DNA of 64,000 nt from Vitis vinifera (Eukaryota > Streptophyta > Magnoliopsida > Vitales > Vitaceae). Location of the stretch: positions 25,609,501 to 25,673,500 of the forward strand of contig NC_081808.1 in the NCBI RefSeq assembly GCF_030704535.1. The letters are read 5' to 3'. Shown here piece by piece: positions 35,299 to 48,529 of the stretch. Position 1 is the first letter of the stretch. Every line of letters starts with the position of its first letter. The notes beneath the pieces were generated by a model, which was given only the letters and a program-made list of their open reading frames with translations, did not search any database and was not told the DNA's origin. A program made the position numbers and the translations under genes.

Positions 35299-36435
35299 CT
35301 ATGTCTGACTCAGCGGAGCCAAGTTCAAAGAGTATGGAATCACCAAAGGGCCAAAGATGGAGTTTCTCCCCAGCTTGGAAAGGTTACACAGTTCCTCCAT
35401 CTTCCTCGTCCCGATGCAGTACAAGATTATCTTTGTCGATACCCTCATCAGTAAAAGACCATCCTTAAAGGCCAAAGGATCCATCCATGGGATTGAATCA
35501 ATGCTAATCCTTTGTGCCACTCTATCACGAGTATTGTAGAGCAACTGTGAGTTTTCTTCCTCCATCACCTCTAGAGTTGTTGAGTGGACAAGTGACCAAT
35601 TTGAATCGTAATAATCCTCGAGAGCCCATACTTGAAGTCCATCTTCAGAGATCATGATGTAATGCAATCGACCTCTAGACTCTCCAATGCACATCTCAGG
35701 GATGGCAGTTAAGTGTATAGTGGGGAATGGTGCTGAAATCAACCATGATAACTCATTTTCTATGTTAAATGAAAGGACTTGGTCACCATCAGTCAGCCAA
35801 TGCAAGATCCCTCCAACAAAAATGCCTTTGTTCTTGAATAAATTGTGGTTGCACTGGCAGATCTCCTTCGATTTCTTCCATGCCCCTGCTTGTGAAGAGT
35901 ATATTTCAAATGAGAAGTATGAATCATCATCCATATCAGTTTGGGCTTGACTAACCCTGACCACTTTGAAATTTGTAGGCATGTCTATAGGACTTTGAAA
36001 TGGATTGAATGCCAAACCGTAACTGCTTTCTTTGTCAGGAGTAGTTTCTAGCAGTCTGATCCATTGCTTGTTGGAGGGGTTGCATACAAAGATGGAGGGA
36101 TCTGGGGAAGGGAAGACACTCCGACAACAAACCAAGCCATTGCACGATCCCAAGATGACAACATCCTCAGGGAGGAAACTAAAGATGGTTTGCTGCACTT
36201 GGGTACCTTCCATTGTGGCTGGAATATAGCTAATAGTGCTGATATCTTCATCACACCATTGGTACCTCTCTTGGAAGAAGAACCCTGCGAGTGGTTCTGG
36301 TCTTTGTAACAGATCTTGAATGAAAGAGCGGTCAGAGATAATGCGGCGCCACCTCTTACAGACACACTTCAAGCCAAGCAAAGTCTTGGTAGGCAATCGA
36401 GAAAGCACATCCATGCAAATATCATCACTCTCCAT
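35299..36435 (-). CDS. F-box protein (F-box plus F-box-associated beta-propeller-like region)
   Basis: 378 aa in a single exon. F-box proteins are the substrate-recognition subunits of SCF (SKP1-Cullin-F-box) ubiquitin ligases. The F-box spans about residues 3-45 (DVLSRLPTKTLLGLKCVCKR W at the core), and the rest is a plant F-box-associated region: LGSCNGLVCCRS (about 96-107), NPSNKQWIRLL, YGLAFNPF, and the GGILHWL motif near residue 208. The F-box-associated pattern, with no clear kelch signature, places it among plant F-box/kelch-repeat or At5g49610-like proteins. Substrate cannot be told. The ATG at 36435 is preceded by a TATAAATA box 157 bp upstream. No intron or break. Confidence 0.92.
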   Translation of the reverse strand: MESDDICMDVLSRLPTKTLLGLKCVCKRWRRIISDRSFIQDLLQRPEPLAGFFFQERYQWCDEDISTISYIPATMEGTQVQQTIFSFLPEDVVILGSCNGLVCCRSVFPSPDPSIFVCNPSNKQWIRLLETTPDKESSYGLAFNPFQSPIDMPTNFKVVRVSQAQTDMDDDSYFSFEIYSSQAGAWKKSKEICQCNHNLFKNKGIFVGGILHWLTDGDQVLSFNIENELSWLISAPFPTIHLTAIPEMCIGESRGRLHYIMISEDGLQVWALEDYYDSNWSLVHSTTLEVMEEENSQLLYNTRDRVAQRISIDSIPWMDPLAFKDGLLLMRVSTKIILYCIGTRKMEELCNLSKLGRNSIFGPLVIPYSLNLAPLSQT

Positions 36436-36591
36436 TTCCTAAAATACAGAAAGTGGATTCAGATAAAGACTATAAACATTAAAGAGTAATTAATAGAGAC
36501 AAGGAACTTGATGAGAATTATTCTACAAACCAATCTACTGACTGATTAGGCAGCAACTCAGTTCTCTGCTGAATCTTTAATCTATTTAAGC

Positions 36592-36599
36592 TATTTATA
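36592..36599 (-). promoter_or_regulatory. TATA box of the F-box gene
   Basis: On the minus strand this reads TATAAATA, within TGTATAAATAGC, a strong plant consensus. It predicts a transcription start near 36565 and a leader of about 130 nt. Confidence 0.7.
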
Positions 36600-36994
36600 C
36601 AGTGTCAATAAATGTACTGAAAATGGAAAAGAAACAAAGAAGGATCACCCACTTTCTTTTATCTGTTTCATGAATCTTTACTCATACATGACAAGTTTTA
36701 CATAGAAGCAGGGGAATAATGCCCAATTCCGACCACTTATATATCGGGCAATTGGAGTTGGACAGTACCCAAATACATATGTTAATCAGATTCATGAATC
36801 CTCTGCACATTAATGGGATTCACCATGATCAACTGAAGGATAAAAAGCATGCTAGGAAAATAGTTCAGGTTCCTGATTTGGTAAATATGGAGGATAGAAC
36901 TTCAGCCATTCATGATTTTCAGATGTTTAAGCATGTTACAAACATAATATTAGTTGTTCTATGCACTTTCCATAGCCTTTTAGCAGTTCTTTTA

Positions 36995-37289
36995 GGTTAT
37001 GTTTGATTCTTGAAAAGTAATAAGGGAACTAACAAAAATGATTTTCTTATATTTGATTATATTATATAGAATACAATTAAAGTTAAATAGTAGTTTATGT
37101 ATTTTCAAATTATTTAATTTTTATATTGAAGAGTTAAAATAAGTGAGGTGAGTTTAAAGTGACATATAAAAATTTATTAACTTTAAATCTATTTTTTATT
37201 TTCCTTGGATTTTTATTTCCTTCTATTTTTCCTCTCTGTTTTCTTTCCCTTATATTTTCCCTCAAAATTCCAAATAACCAAACATAGCC
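36995..37289. mobile_element. MITE-like element, family with GGCTATGTTTGG end
   Basis: The left end is GGTTATGTTTGATTC; the right end in reverse complement is GGCTATGTTTGGTTATTTGG. The right 60 bp are homologous, inverted, to the left end of the copy at 8322. About 295 bp, AT-rich, non-coding. No clear target-site duplication seen. About 0.6 kb upstream of the F-box gene. Confidence 0.65.
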
Positions 37290-37299
37290 TCAAATTTTT

Positions 37300-40200
37300 T
37301 TTCTTTCCTAATATTTTTAGTTGCTTTTACTTTTTTCCTGGAAAACATCAGATCAGTGGAAATGCAAGGTGAACAGGATTATGGTGAATTGATGAGCCTA
37401 ATCATCTCAGAGAACCTCCAAAAAAAAAAAAAAAGAACTCCTCTTGGTTGAGCCGGGCTGGGGTGGGTTTGAGTTTCTGTCTGTTTTCTCACCAACCAAA
37501 CAGAGGGTCAAATTCTGCATTTCACAAGAAATTGAATTCAAGCATGCTATTCCAGACCCAAAATCTCAAATATCAAATTCAAGAGTAAATACAGAGTTTA
37601 TAATCAAAACCCAAACAATCTGTTGAAATAACATTACGCTCAGAAACATTGTTATCAAATCTCTACAAAACAGCAAAGAAAACCCTAATGCTCCCTTAGG
37701 TTAGTGTGAAAGCGTGAGAAAAGAACATGCAAGAAAACTTCAAAGCTAACAACAGGCATTACAAACCCAACCCTCTAATGTCTCAATATTTTTCCCACAA
37801 TTTCCGGGCAACCAAACAGACCATAATGCGAAAACAAACAACCCGACGATAAAATCATCTGGAAATGTAACAGCAAAGCAAAGATTACTCCACAGAACTC
37901 ATGAAATCCCTGAAAACCCATTGCAAACCTTTTGTGCTTGGTGGGCAAGAAACAAGGAAAGTGGTGCTGGTACTTTTCTTTTCAAGATTTCTCAAGAGAG
38001 AAAATGCGAAGAGAGATGGAAGATAGAGAAGAATGCATGGTAATTGTTTACCAAATCCCTCCAAGGAAGAGAATGCTGCCAGCACTAGCAGTAGTGATGT
38101 GCACTGCAAAAGGAGTCACCGGTGCACTCTCAGTCTCTGTGCCTCTGCAGTGCTTCAGCCTCCAGTCTGTAGCTCAGGCAATCATGGCCCCACACCCACT
38201 CCACATCTTTTCCTATTTTGGATACTTGTGTCTTCTGGGCTTCCAAAAGATTTTCCACTTCTTACACCATTTACCCAACCCAGCCAGCCAAAATTATTAT
38301 CAAAGTGGGTAATGTACCAAACATAAAATCAGGAATAATCTGTATACAAAATAGACCACACTTTCACTTTTCTTCTTTTTCTCTTCATCTCATTTTTTTT
38401 TTATAATTTTCCCTCAAAATTTTCAACCGTTAAAGAAATAAATTCAAATGATACCCACATCAATTAAAGAAATAATTTTCTTACATTATATATGTTATAA
38501 AGACTTATTTTAAAGTCATAAAAACTCATTAAATTTAGAAAAGATGGCATCTCTACATATGAGATAAGGATAATCAAAATTGGTCCCAATCCAAGTTGAG
38601 GTGTTGCTCATGAATGAGGGTCATGCATGCCAGTATGAAAAATAATGTGGTCAGTATCATATGAAAATTTAAAATTAGGCTGGACTCACTGCTGCAAATA
38701 CAATTTTTAGTATTAATTTTGTACCTACCCAGGCGACCCAGTGGAGCATTTGCAGTATTACTTTTCAACCTACACTCAGGTGTCAGAGAGTGTAATAAAA
38801 CTTAGTCAAGATAAGTGGCAGCATTGTTAAACACTTGACAATGATGAATTGAAAAGCAAGCGAGGTGTCTTTCTGATATTAATTTTACAACAACAACACC
38901 CAACTGAGTCAATCAAGGGTTCAAGGCACTAGGGGACGACTCCCTTCATTGGGCACTAGTCAGAGCCCTTGCTTATTCACTCATAGAAAATGACCCTCTT
39001 CAGAAGTAAATGGGGAGACACATATGAAGAAGTGATGTGTAAGTTTTGGAAAAGTTTAATGTATTAGAAAGATTAAAACGTATCACAAAATCTAAGTTAT
39101 TGAACGATAATACAAACAATGAGATCAATACATGTAATTTATCAATATTGAATAAAATAAATAAACATTCACACTCCAAGGTTTCAATCATGAATATTAT
39201 TGACATCTTTGTTTATAGGACTAAGCCAAAACTAGTACCGTCATCAAAGGTCAATGTAGAGGGATGATGATCCATAAATATGTGTATATATCTATGCACA
39301 TGCCCTTGATATAGAAAGCTTATCCACCTTGCTTCTGCATCAAATATTTACTCCAACGTCAGGGCGGTTGGTGGGTGGTCGTTGGGGGGAGCTTACGATC
39401 ACCTTGTGGGCAAAATTACTTGAAATTGTATTAAGAAAGTGATCTGAAATCTGTATGGGTCAATGCCTTCACATCCTTATTTTTAATATATACTTCATCC
39501 TGTGGGGCTAGACCAGGGCGATGGTTAGATGTCCAAGTCAGAGCTTTAATAGCACAGTTGAATATAAAGTCAATTATTGATTCACCAAGAATTGGTTTCA
39601 TTAGTTAGTCTGATTTCGATATTCATGAATATAAATATTGTCAATTAGAGTTATGGTTTTTTGAAACAAGAGTTTTGGTTTATATTATTAAAAAACTACA
39701 TTTTGAAATATTGATTTCTAATTTCTATAAATAAATAAATAAAAAACCATAATTTTAAAATTGGGTTTTAAACTAATTTTAAAAAATTAAAAAAAAAATT
39801 ACTTCAAACAATTTGTGACATTTTATCTACTCAAAGCGTCCATTTGGTTAAAGCTTCGGCTTTGACGTTAATATTTGCATTACCATTTCCCAACCACTTA
39901 GTATTAGAATTTGAAATTAAGATATGTATAATACCAAATACAAATGGTGGCATAAAAGTAGAGTCTCTTAAAAAAATAAATAATAAATAATTAATAATGA
40001 AAATGGGTGATCCGTTAAATAAGAGAAGAGGTGGGAATGGGATTTCAACAAAAGCAGCATTATTAAGGCCATGTGTATGGACTATGGAGTGTACAAATGG
40101 AAGCAAACCACTGAAAGAAATGAAGGGAGATAAGGATTAGTCATCCAATTTGGGGATTCAAGGCTTTAAACGCAACTCCTTGGTTTTCCTCATTTCAGGG

Positions 40201-41500
40201 AAAGAAACTAAAGGGCACCGTCAAATGGGGTAGAGGCTAGTTAGCCAGCTGCCTAACCCTTCCCTCCAATTTTTCAAAATTATTTGATTCATAAAATCAA
40301 ACATTCCATGATAACTCACCATCTAACCCTACCTCGACGGCTCCACCTTAGTTTGCACGAGTGAGAGACAGATTATGGCCCATGGTATTTGTTTCAAGTT
40401 TGCCATATGCATCAAACTCAAACTTACGCATCTTGTTTCACCTCATTCTCATTAATCAGATATTATCAGTAATATCTATTGAAAGAGTTAAATTTAAATC
40501 ATCGAATAAAAATACTCATATATATGTCAATACTATAACATAAATAGATGAGAAATAAAGAAATCATATAAAAATGTACTAAACAATAAGATATGATATT
40601 ATTTTAAATGACTTGATAAATGGTCTTTTCAAAGAAAACATATTTACCAAAAATATTTTGATTAAAAATGGACGTGCTTGGTGAAATTGAATGAATATTA
40701 TTAAAAATTAACTATGGGTTGATGAAAAATGGAAAAGGTGAATGACCCAAAAGTGAAGGAAGATTTTTTCCCTTTTATTTTTGGTGGGTAATTAAAACCT
40801 TGTCACTAAGCCTAGGTTGGTAAGATGGCCTTTTAGAATGGAGTTGATTACCATAAATGGGTTCTCCTTCCAATTAGATTCAACTAGTAAAAAGGGGTTT
40901 TGGGCATGATTTTGAGAAGGTTGAAATGACTTTAAAAAAGTTGCACTTTCTAATCATACTTTGAAATAGATTTTAAAAACGTTTGTTATTAGATGTGCAT
41001 GTTTACATGCTATAGATTATAGTTTTCTACCATTTCATTTATATATTGACTAGGGGCCTAGAAGCAGCATGGATACCCTAACTTGGTAGTTGCGGAGCCT
41101 ATTTTCATATTTGAATGGATTGATGCAACATGCAGAGTTGAGTTGGGGAGAATGTCAAAGTAGAAGGAATTGAGTCAACTCCAATGGCTTTGGACAAGTA
41201 AAATGAAATCCCCATTTTCAAACTGCTCTGCTCTGTTAATCTCCCCACCCCACAATGCCTGAATGGCGAATTCCTGCCTACCCACCACCCTACCTTGTAA
41301 TCAAATAAAACCATTTCCCCATTATGAAATTACAAAATTACATGGATTTTATATTAAAATTTCTTAGTTTGGCAATATTAGTTGAAGTCTAATAATATTT
41401 TGATCATGTTATGGGTAGATATGAGTTTGCCATCCATCGGAGTCAAGAAAATGTTAAGAAAGCGACAATGTCGGTACTCACATTCCTGACTCGAATGTTG
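37300..41500. other. Long intergenic region upstream of HMGR
   Basis: No gene recognised in 4.2 kb. 37440-38330 is less AT-rich and has overlapping frames on both strands (for example minus 38109-37885), none resembling a known protein. The remainder is AT-rich, with poly-purine stretches near 39720-39800. The right end must hold HMGR regulatory DNA. Confidence 0.5.
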
Positions 41501-41507
41501 TATAAAT
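41501..41507 (+). promoter_or_regulatory. TATA box of HMGR
   Basis: TATAAAT, 111 bp upstream of the HMGR ATG, followed at about 30 bp by CT-rich DNA (ccacttctctctctctt) typical of plant transcription starts and leaders. Confidence 0.75.
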
Positions 41508-41617
41508 GAGTCCCTATATCTCCGCTTCTCCTTTCAAGCCTCCACTTCTCTCTCTCTTCTTTTTCTTCTTTCCAGGGGATTTATTTCCATTTATTTTTCT
41601 CGTTTTTTTTTTTGGTG

Positions 41618-43769
41618 ATGGATGTTCGCCGGCGACCTCCGATGAGGTCAGTCCGGCAATCATCAACGACCTCGGCAGGCGAACCTCCAGTGAAGCATCT
41701 TAAACCCTCGGATGCACTGCCACTGCCTCTCTACCTTACAAATGGGATATTCTTCGCCTTGTTTTTCTCCGTGGCCTACTTCCTCCTCCACCGTTGGAGG
41801 GAGAAGATCCGTACGTCAACTCCTCTGCATGTTCTCACCCTCTCTGAAATCGCTGCCATCGTTTCCATGCTGGCGTCTGTTATCTATCTGTTGGGTTTCT
41901 TTGGCGTGGACTTCGTCCAATCTTTGGTCACCCGGCCTTCGGGTGATGTTTGGGACGCGGAAGACGAGCCCCACGGCGCCATCCTCGAGGAAGACAGTCG
42001 ACCCGGGCCTTGCGCGGCAGCCATTGATTGTTGTCCGCCTCCGAAGGTGGCCGATGTTGCTCCTGTGACGGTTTTTTCGTCAGAGGAGGAAGAGGAGATG
42101 ATCAGATCGGTGGTGGCGGGGTCTGTTCCATCCTACTTGCTCGAGTCAAAACTGGGTGATTGTAAGAGAGCGGCAGCGATCAGAAGGGAGGCCTTGCAGA
42201 GGACCACAGGGAGGTCTCTGGCGGGGCTGCCCTTGGATGGGTTCGACTACGAGGCGATACTGGGGCAGTGTTGCGAGATGCCGGTTGGGTACGTGCAGAT
42301 TCCTGTGGGGATAGCGGGGCCGCTGCTGCTGGACGGAAGGGAGTACTGGGTGCCAATGGCGACGACGGAAGGGTGTCTGGTGGCAAGTACCAACAGGGGG
42401 TGTAAGGCCATTTTCACTTGTGGAGGAGCCAGTTCCATGGTGTTGAGGGACCGCATGACCAGGGCTCCCGTTGTCAGGTTTCCCACCGCCAGCAGGGCTG
42501 CCGACTTGAAGCTCTTTGTCGAGGACCCTATCAATTTCGACACTCTGGCCGTTGTTTTCAACAGGTTTCTTTTCCACCATCACTTACCCTCTTCATCTGC
42601 TCCTTTTCTTTATGAGCTTTTGCTCATCTTTTTTATTTCCTTTTCTTTTCACTTTTTATTTTGTTTTCTCTTGATAATCAATTTTGGGTGGTGGGCATCT
42701 TGTTGATGTTGATAGCGGGTTTTACTGGTTTGTTATGTTGTATAGTTTTTCAACTTAACTTTGGGCATCAGAAAGTGGTATATGGATGGGTTTCACTTGG
42801 ATTTGCAGGTCAAGCAGATTTGCAAGGCTGCAAGGCATCCATTGCGCCATTGCAGGGAAGAATCTGTACATGAGGTTTGGCTGCAGCACTGGTGATGCAA
42901 TGGGTATGAACATGGTCTCCAAAGGAGTCCAAAACGTCCTGGATTTCCTTCAAACCGATTTCCCTGACATGGATGTCATCGGCATCTCCGGTAAAATTTT
43001 AACTGGCAGACCAATTCTACCAATGCCCGATGCATGCTAAAGTTTGAATCCATCTGAATCAATGTTTTTGAATCGCCCCAGGAAACTTCTGTTCAGACAA
43101 GAAGCCAGCTGCAGTGAACTGGATTGAAGGGCGTGGGAAGTCGGTTGTATGCGAGGCAATAATTGGGGATGAGGTTGTGAGGAAGGTGTTGAAGACCAGT
43201 GTGGCTGCTCTGGTGGAGCTTAACATGCTCAAGAACCTTACAGGGTCAGCAGTGGCTGGCGCCCTTGGGGGCTTCAATGCCCATGCCAGCAATATTGTCT
43301 CTGCAGTTTATATAGCAACTGGCCAGGATCCTGCTCAGAATGTAGAGAGCTCCCACTGCATCACGATGATGGAAGCTGTGAATGATGGGAAGGACCTTCA
43401 TATCTCAGTCACCATGCCTTCCATTGAGGTAAATCATTAGCAACACCATCCATTCTGTTATGTTTGCTTGTAGTAGCAGACTAAGAAAGAAATATTAGAC
43501 TAAACATATGGTATGGGTGCATGCAGGTGGGTACGGTGGGAGGTGGCACCCAACTGGCATCTCAGTCAGCTTGCCTGAACCTACTAGGTGTAAAGGGTGC
43601 AAGCAAAGAGTCTCCAGGGTCAAACTCAAGGCTCTTGGCCACCATTGTAGCTGGTTCTGTTCTTGCTGGAGAACTCTCCCTCATGTCCGCCATTGCAGCC
43701 GGCCAGCTTGTCAAGAGCCACTTGAAATATAACAGATCCAGCAGAGATGTCTCTAAAATTGCTTCCTAA
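41618..43769 (+). CDS. HMGR: 3-Hydroxy-3-methylglutaryl-CoA reductase
   Basis: ER-membrane enzyme reducing HMG-CoA to mevalonate with two NADPH, the committed step of the cytosolic isoprenoid pathway. Exons 41618-42564, 42809-42990, 43082-43428, 43527-43769; junctions GT-AG and in phase; 572 aa, normal for plants, with the standard four-exon structure. Start [10 protein letters not shown]; the Arg-rich N-terminus fits ER retention. Two membrane spans at about residues 38-58 and 78-100, then an acidic linker (EEEEE about 156-160). Catalytic domain: [18 protein letters not shown] (about 220), [17 protein letters not shown] with the catalytic Glu near 251, [21 protein letters not shown] with its Lys, [13 protein letters not shown] with its Asp, and GTVGGGT. 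The C-terminal HLKYNRSS contains the conserved Ser phosphorylated by SnRK1-type kinases, and the preceding region the catalytic His. No broken residues. A likely 3' UTR runs to about 44000, with aataaa near 43991. Confidence 0.97.
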
Positions 43770-43994
43770 AGGGGCAAAAACAAAAAAAATACCCCACTTT
43801 GTTTTTATGCAACAGAAGCTCTTCCCTTGGGTGGGGGCTGTAGGAAGCGGTGGGTTGAGTGCTGAAGACTAGAACAAAGAGATGGCATGTGAAGGAAGAA
43901 GTAAACAACAAGATCTGTTGTGTATTCTTTTTATGTAAACTGTGAACCATGTGATGCCGGGACTGGCTCTCCTTGGTAAATGTATAAAAGAATA

Positions 43995-45478
43995 AAAAAA
44001 GGGAAAAAAGCCTGCTATAGAGCGATTGTTGGGGAGAGAAGTTGGCAGTATCGTGGGTTGTTTTATCGTGTGTCTCGTAATGCCTCTTGTTGCATTAAGG
44101 GATTTTCCAGTATTTGGTGTATCTTTCGTGTGCCAGTGCCTCTGTACTGTAGTGTTCATGTGCAGTGTCATTAGCTTGTATTTTAGGAAGAAGCCATCTC
44201 ATATTAAAAAGGGGATTTTAGATCCTGTTTAAAGGTTTGCTGTCTCACTTCAATGACTTCATCTGTCCCATTGTTCACTGAAAAATGAGGCTACAACCTG
44301 GGTATGTTCATGGTTGGATGCTACATTAGTTAATACACCCTTGCGTTGTCCATGTGTGTTAATGGCCGCTATGCACATGCCCCAAACAAATTACTATGGT
44401 TTTAAGTGTTTTTGAAAAGAAAAATCCTAAATCACAACACACCACCCTAACCAAACATTAGCAAGTGACAGGGGCTGAGCTTCAAGAAAGGGACGAAGAC
44501 GGAATCAATCCTTTCAGCTCTTCTCAAAGAAACCGGAGTTAAAGCCTTACAGGAACTGTCTTACATGTTGGTTATTGCTGCATTTTGACTGATGCCTTTT
44601 AATCTTAACGACTTTATTTTTATTCTCAGACACACTGCAAAGCAGGCCACTTCTTACCTCAGGTCATCTTTTTGGCTATTGGGGGCCGCAGAGGCCATTG
44701 AAAGCATTCTAATTGATCTTAAAATTAGTTCTAAAGAGCATTTCCTTACTCTACTACCATGCCCTGACTCCTAACTAATCTCCTAACGCCCATTCTCCAT
44801 TAGTTAAATCATGGCATCGCTTATATAAGTCAAATCTTATTTGAATATCGTTACTCTAAATTTTATTTTATTTTTAAAGAAAAAAACCTGAATTTACCAT
44901 CTCCATTTGTGTATCATTTCTTTCTGCTATTACTATAATCATAAGGAATATGCTAAGGCATCATATTGGTACCTACCACATAAAAAATCTAGCCCTTTGA
45001 ATATGTATGGAGAAATCGAGACAGGAATGAGGCCAATGTATAAAAGTACAAACAAATGACATTATGACAAAAAGTGTATACATGGCACCATCAATCCGGA
45101 ACCGAAAAAGTGCCCTTTAATCCTATAGCTAGACCCTAACCATAATTCTAGTATTCAGCCTCCCATTAAATGCATCATCATCTAAGCAAAGCTCTCAAAT
45201 CCATATCATTTCCCAAATTTGTAAATGAACAGTCTGAAATTTCAATTATCTTGCCATATAACCAACAGCATGAACATAAAGAAGAGTCACATGTGATTTG
45301 CATGAAATGGCATTATAAATTTTAACAAAAGAAATAGACCAATAATGACTGAAATACTTCAAATATAATTCCCCTAGCACCACCTAGCGATGATCACTGC
45401 AAGAGCTTTTTCTTCCTTCTACAAATTAGAAGTTGCTTTTGATGAAATGTATTTTGATCTCTGGCAGATACTTGGTAG
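43995..45478. other. Spacer between convergent HMGR and thioredoxin reductase genes
   Basis: It holds the HMGR 3' flank and the 3' flank of the minus-strand NTR gene. Short open frames (for example 44592-44774) look random. No repeat or RNA gene recognised. Confidence 0.5.
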
Positions 45479-48400
45479 TCAATCACTTTTACCTTCCTGG
45501 GATCCAATCTCTTGCAGGTAATGCTCTGCATCTAATGCTGCCATGCACCCTGTATCATGATGAAACAAGAGAACCTATGTTAGGTTGTTTCATGAGAATA
45601 AACAATAATTGTAATGAGCAAACAGGCAATGGCCAATACCAACAATTGGAGCATTGATCCTATCTAAAAACAATTGGAGCATTGAGAAATGGTTTCCATA
45701 GGATGCTTTACAAAACATTAGTAATTTAATAGTTTCCATGTTCCCATCTGGTTGATTCAAGTAGCTTTAGATAAAAATAGCTTTAATGTTAATCATAACC
45801 AATAAAAATTGATTACCAAGTCCCCATAACCAATGGAACATAGAGAATTGAAAGATTACATGTTTACTAGTTGAACAAATGAGCTGAGATATGCTAGTCA
45901 AACTAAGATCATATTCCAAGCTTGACGTACAGTTGACCAACATGTACAATTCTGGATCATACTCAGTTGGACTTGTCTAACTTATCTCAAATGCATTAAA
46001 ACCTAGATGGGACCAAATCTAAATCATCTGTCTATTATCACAATGGATAAAAAGAAAAAGGGCGACAAAACAAAGCTCATAAACCTCAGATGTATGGACA
46101 TCCCATGATCCCAAGCTGAGGTTGGGTCTGCTTGACTTGGTTTGCAAAAATAATGAGAATCTTAGATCAAGGCTTGGACTTGGATTCTTTAAAAATTGAA
46201 TAAACTTGCTATCTAGCTGGCTCACACTTGGCCCCCGACGATGTTCTTGAGACATGAATTGGTGAATTTGTATGGAATATGGAAAGGGAATAGGTATAAG
46301 CAATATCTCACATACTCGGTAAGTTAGTTCTGTGAGGATAGGTTACATAAACAAATTGGATTGTCCTAAGTGAGTTTTGACTACAAGATTGTGTTACTCT
46401 GCACTGATTAAAAGGGGTTTTGCTAAAACATGAGCTTCAAATGCAACTCAGTATTGAGTGATGTATCAATTTTTACCTTTTTATGTGCCTAACTAGAAAG
46501 AAGGGAAAAAGGGCAAGAAGAAACTAGATGGATCCTTAAAACAAAAGGATCTGTGCTCTAGATCTTAGAATTGTTTATATTATATAAAAGTTTCACCCAT
46601 GGAAAAAGAGGGAAGAATATCAAAAATACTGAAAGAACAAAAGAAGAATATCTGCAAAAATATGCCAAATTCCCTTCTTTCCAGTTCTCCGTCGCCACCC
46701 CTCATATTAACAGAGGGAACTTCAAAATACCCCATCATGTAAGCAAGCCAAAGAGAGATTTGGCCATTTTCGGAAGGCCTTATCCTAACAGGATTTTCCT
46801 ATTTTTCTATTTCAATAATCTTTGGGGGTGGGGGTGGTGAAGAAGGGGCATGGCTGTCAATTTTTAAAGGAGCACACTTGTGCCACTCATCATTTCTCTT
46901 CTAAGTCCAACCAACCTGTGCATATCACAAATTATTGCCCCATATAAGTAATATTTTTAAACACCGACGATATAATAAGTTTTTAGCCTTTATCCGCTTG
47001 ATTCACATATGTAGTTCACTGTCGCATGTGGGGTGATTCTACATTGTAAGCAAGTATGATCGGTTAATAAAACCATGTGACATTTAGGCTTGAGCACCAT
47101 TGTTAATGATCAAATTTAAGACACCCTTGTTAATGACCAAATTTAAAAATATTAATATTTTTATATGCCCCACCGGGTGGTGTAGCAACAAATTGGGTGC
47201 AGTGTGTAGGTGTTTAAGCCAAATAACTCAAACCAAAGGTGCATGCACCTAGGCCCAAACAATATCATCCTAAGCTGCACTTTATATTAGAACATTTCAC
47301 TATGGAATTCACAGGCAACAGGCTCAAAACAGTTGTATTCCAATGGTGTTCATACCATATTAGAAAAGACTAATACCGTAGGAAAATAAATGAACATAAG
47401 ATCAAGGGGGCATGAGTAGAAATGTAGCTAACCAGTGCCAGCAGCAGTCACAGCCTGCCTGTACTTCTTGTCTTGGACGTCTCCAGCAGCAAAAACTCCA
47501 CGAACGCTGGTTTTAGTAGTCCCTGGCTCCGTCACTACATACCCATCCGAATCAAGTTTCAGCTGCCCATCCAAGAACTTGGTGGCGGGTTCGTGGCCAA
47601 TGGCAAAGAAGAGACCCGAAACCTTCAAATCAGAAACCTCTCCGCTCACCACGTTCTTAACCTTTACACCTCCTAAAAGTCTTCCCTTTTCATCTCCGTG
47701 GCCTTCCACCACCACCGAATTCCAGATGGCTTCAATCTTAGGGTTGGACAAAGCCCTTTGCTGCATGATCTTTGACGCCCTGAACGCGTCCCTTCTGTGA
47801 ATGATATAGACCTTGCTCCCGTACTTGGTGAGGAAGGTGGCTTCTTCCATGGCAGAGTCTCCGCCGCCAATCACGGCCAGTGGCTTGTCCCTAAAAATGG
47901 GGGCAGCACCGTCGCAGACTGCACAAGCGGAAATCCCCCTATTCCAGAAGCCACCAGGGCCGTCGCCGGAGCCGGGGAAGGGCAAGCGCTTGGCAACGGC
48001 GCCGGTGGCGACGATGACTGCATCGGCCAGGACGGTCTTGGAATCGGTGAATACTTTGAAGGGAGTGGAGGAAAAATCGACCCTGGTGACAGTTTCAGTG
48101 AAGATCTCAGTGCCGAAGCGGAGGGACTGGGCGCGGCAGCGATCCATGATTTCATTACCATTAATACCATCAGGGAAACCGGGGAAGTTCTCAACGTCGG
48201 AGGTGGTGGTGAGCTGGCCGCCTGGAGCAATGTCGTTGGCCATCCAGCCTTCGAAGAGGATGGGACGGAGCTGGGCCCGGGAGGCGTAGATGGCGGCGGT
48301 GTGGGCTGCAGGACCGCTGCCGATGATGCAGAGACGGGTGTTGAGGGTTTTGAGATCGTCCATGGCGGATGCGGCAGACAACTTGGGAGAGGTGGCGGAA

Positions 48401-48489
48401 GAGAGTGAAGCTGCCGCCGCTGATGTTGTGGCTATAAACCCTACCAATTTGCGAGCTTTCCTCAGAAAGTCTGGGCAACACTTCATCAT
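45479..48489 (-). CDS. NTR: NADPH-dependent thioredoxin reductase (NTRA/NTRB type)
   Basis: FAD flavoenzyme passing electrons from NADPH to h-type (cytosolic) and mitochondrial thioredoxins. Two exons (minus): 48489-47433 and 45549-45479; the junction is GT-AG with phase agreement, giving 375 aa. FAD motif [12 protein letters not shown] (about 55-66); redox disulfide CAVC (189-192); NADPH motif [10 protein letters not shown] (208-217) and HRRDAFRAS; second FAD motif [16 protein letters not shown]; the small second exon supplies [15 protein letters not shown] to the C-terminus. There is no thioredoxin fusion, so it is not NTRC. A first in-frame ATG (48489) gives a basic, Ala/Ser-rich 42-residue presequence suited to mitochondrial import; a second ATG (48363, [11 protein letters not shown]) would give the cytosolic form. 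The two-start arrangement matches known dual-targeted plant NTRs. Confidence 0.96.
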
Positions 48490-48529
48490 CCCCTTTGACC
48501 ACTTCTGTTTCCCACTTTAATCTTAATTA

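Noticed and set aside
37885-38330. Overlapping frames on both strands that suggested a small gene
   Set aside because: No homology I can recognise, no clear TATA or consistent splice sites.
42146-42583. Minus-strand frames across HMGR exon 1
   Set aside because: Antisense to conserved HMGR codons; Pro/Arg-rich with no domain.
47797-48408. 203-codon and other plus-strand frames over the reductase gene
   Set aside because: Gly-rich antisense shadow caused by the GC-rich coding exon of the thioredoxin reductase.
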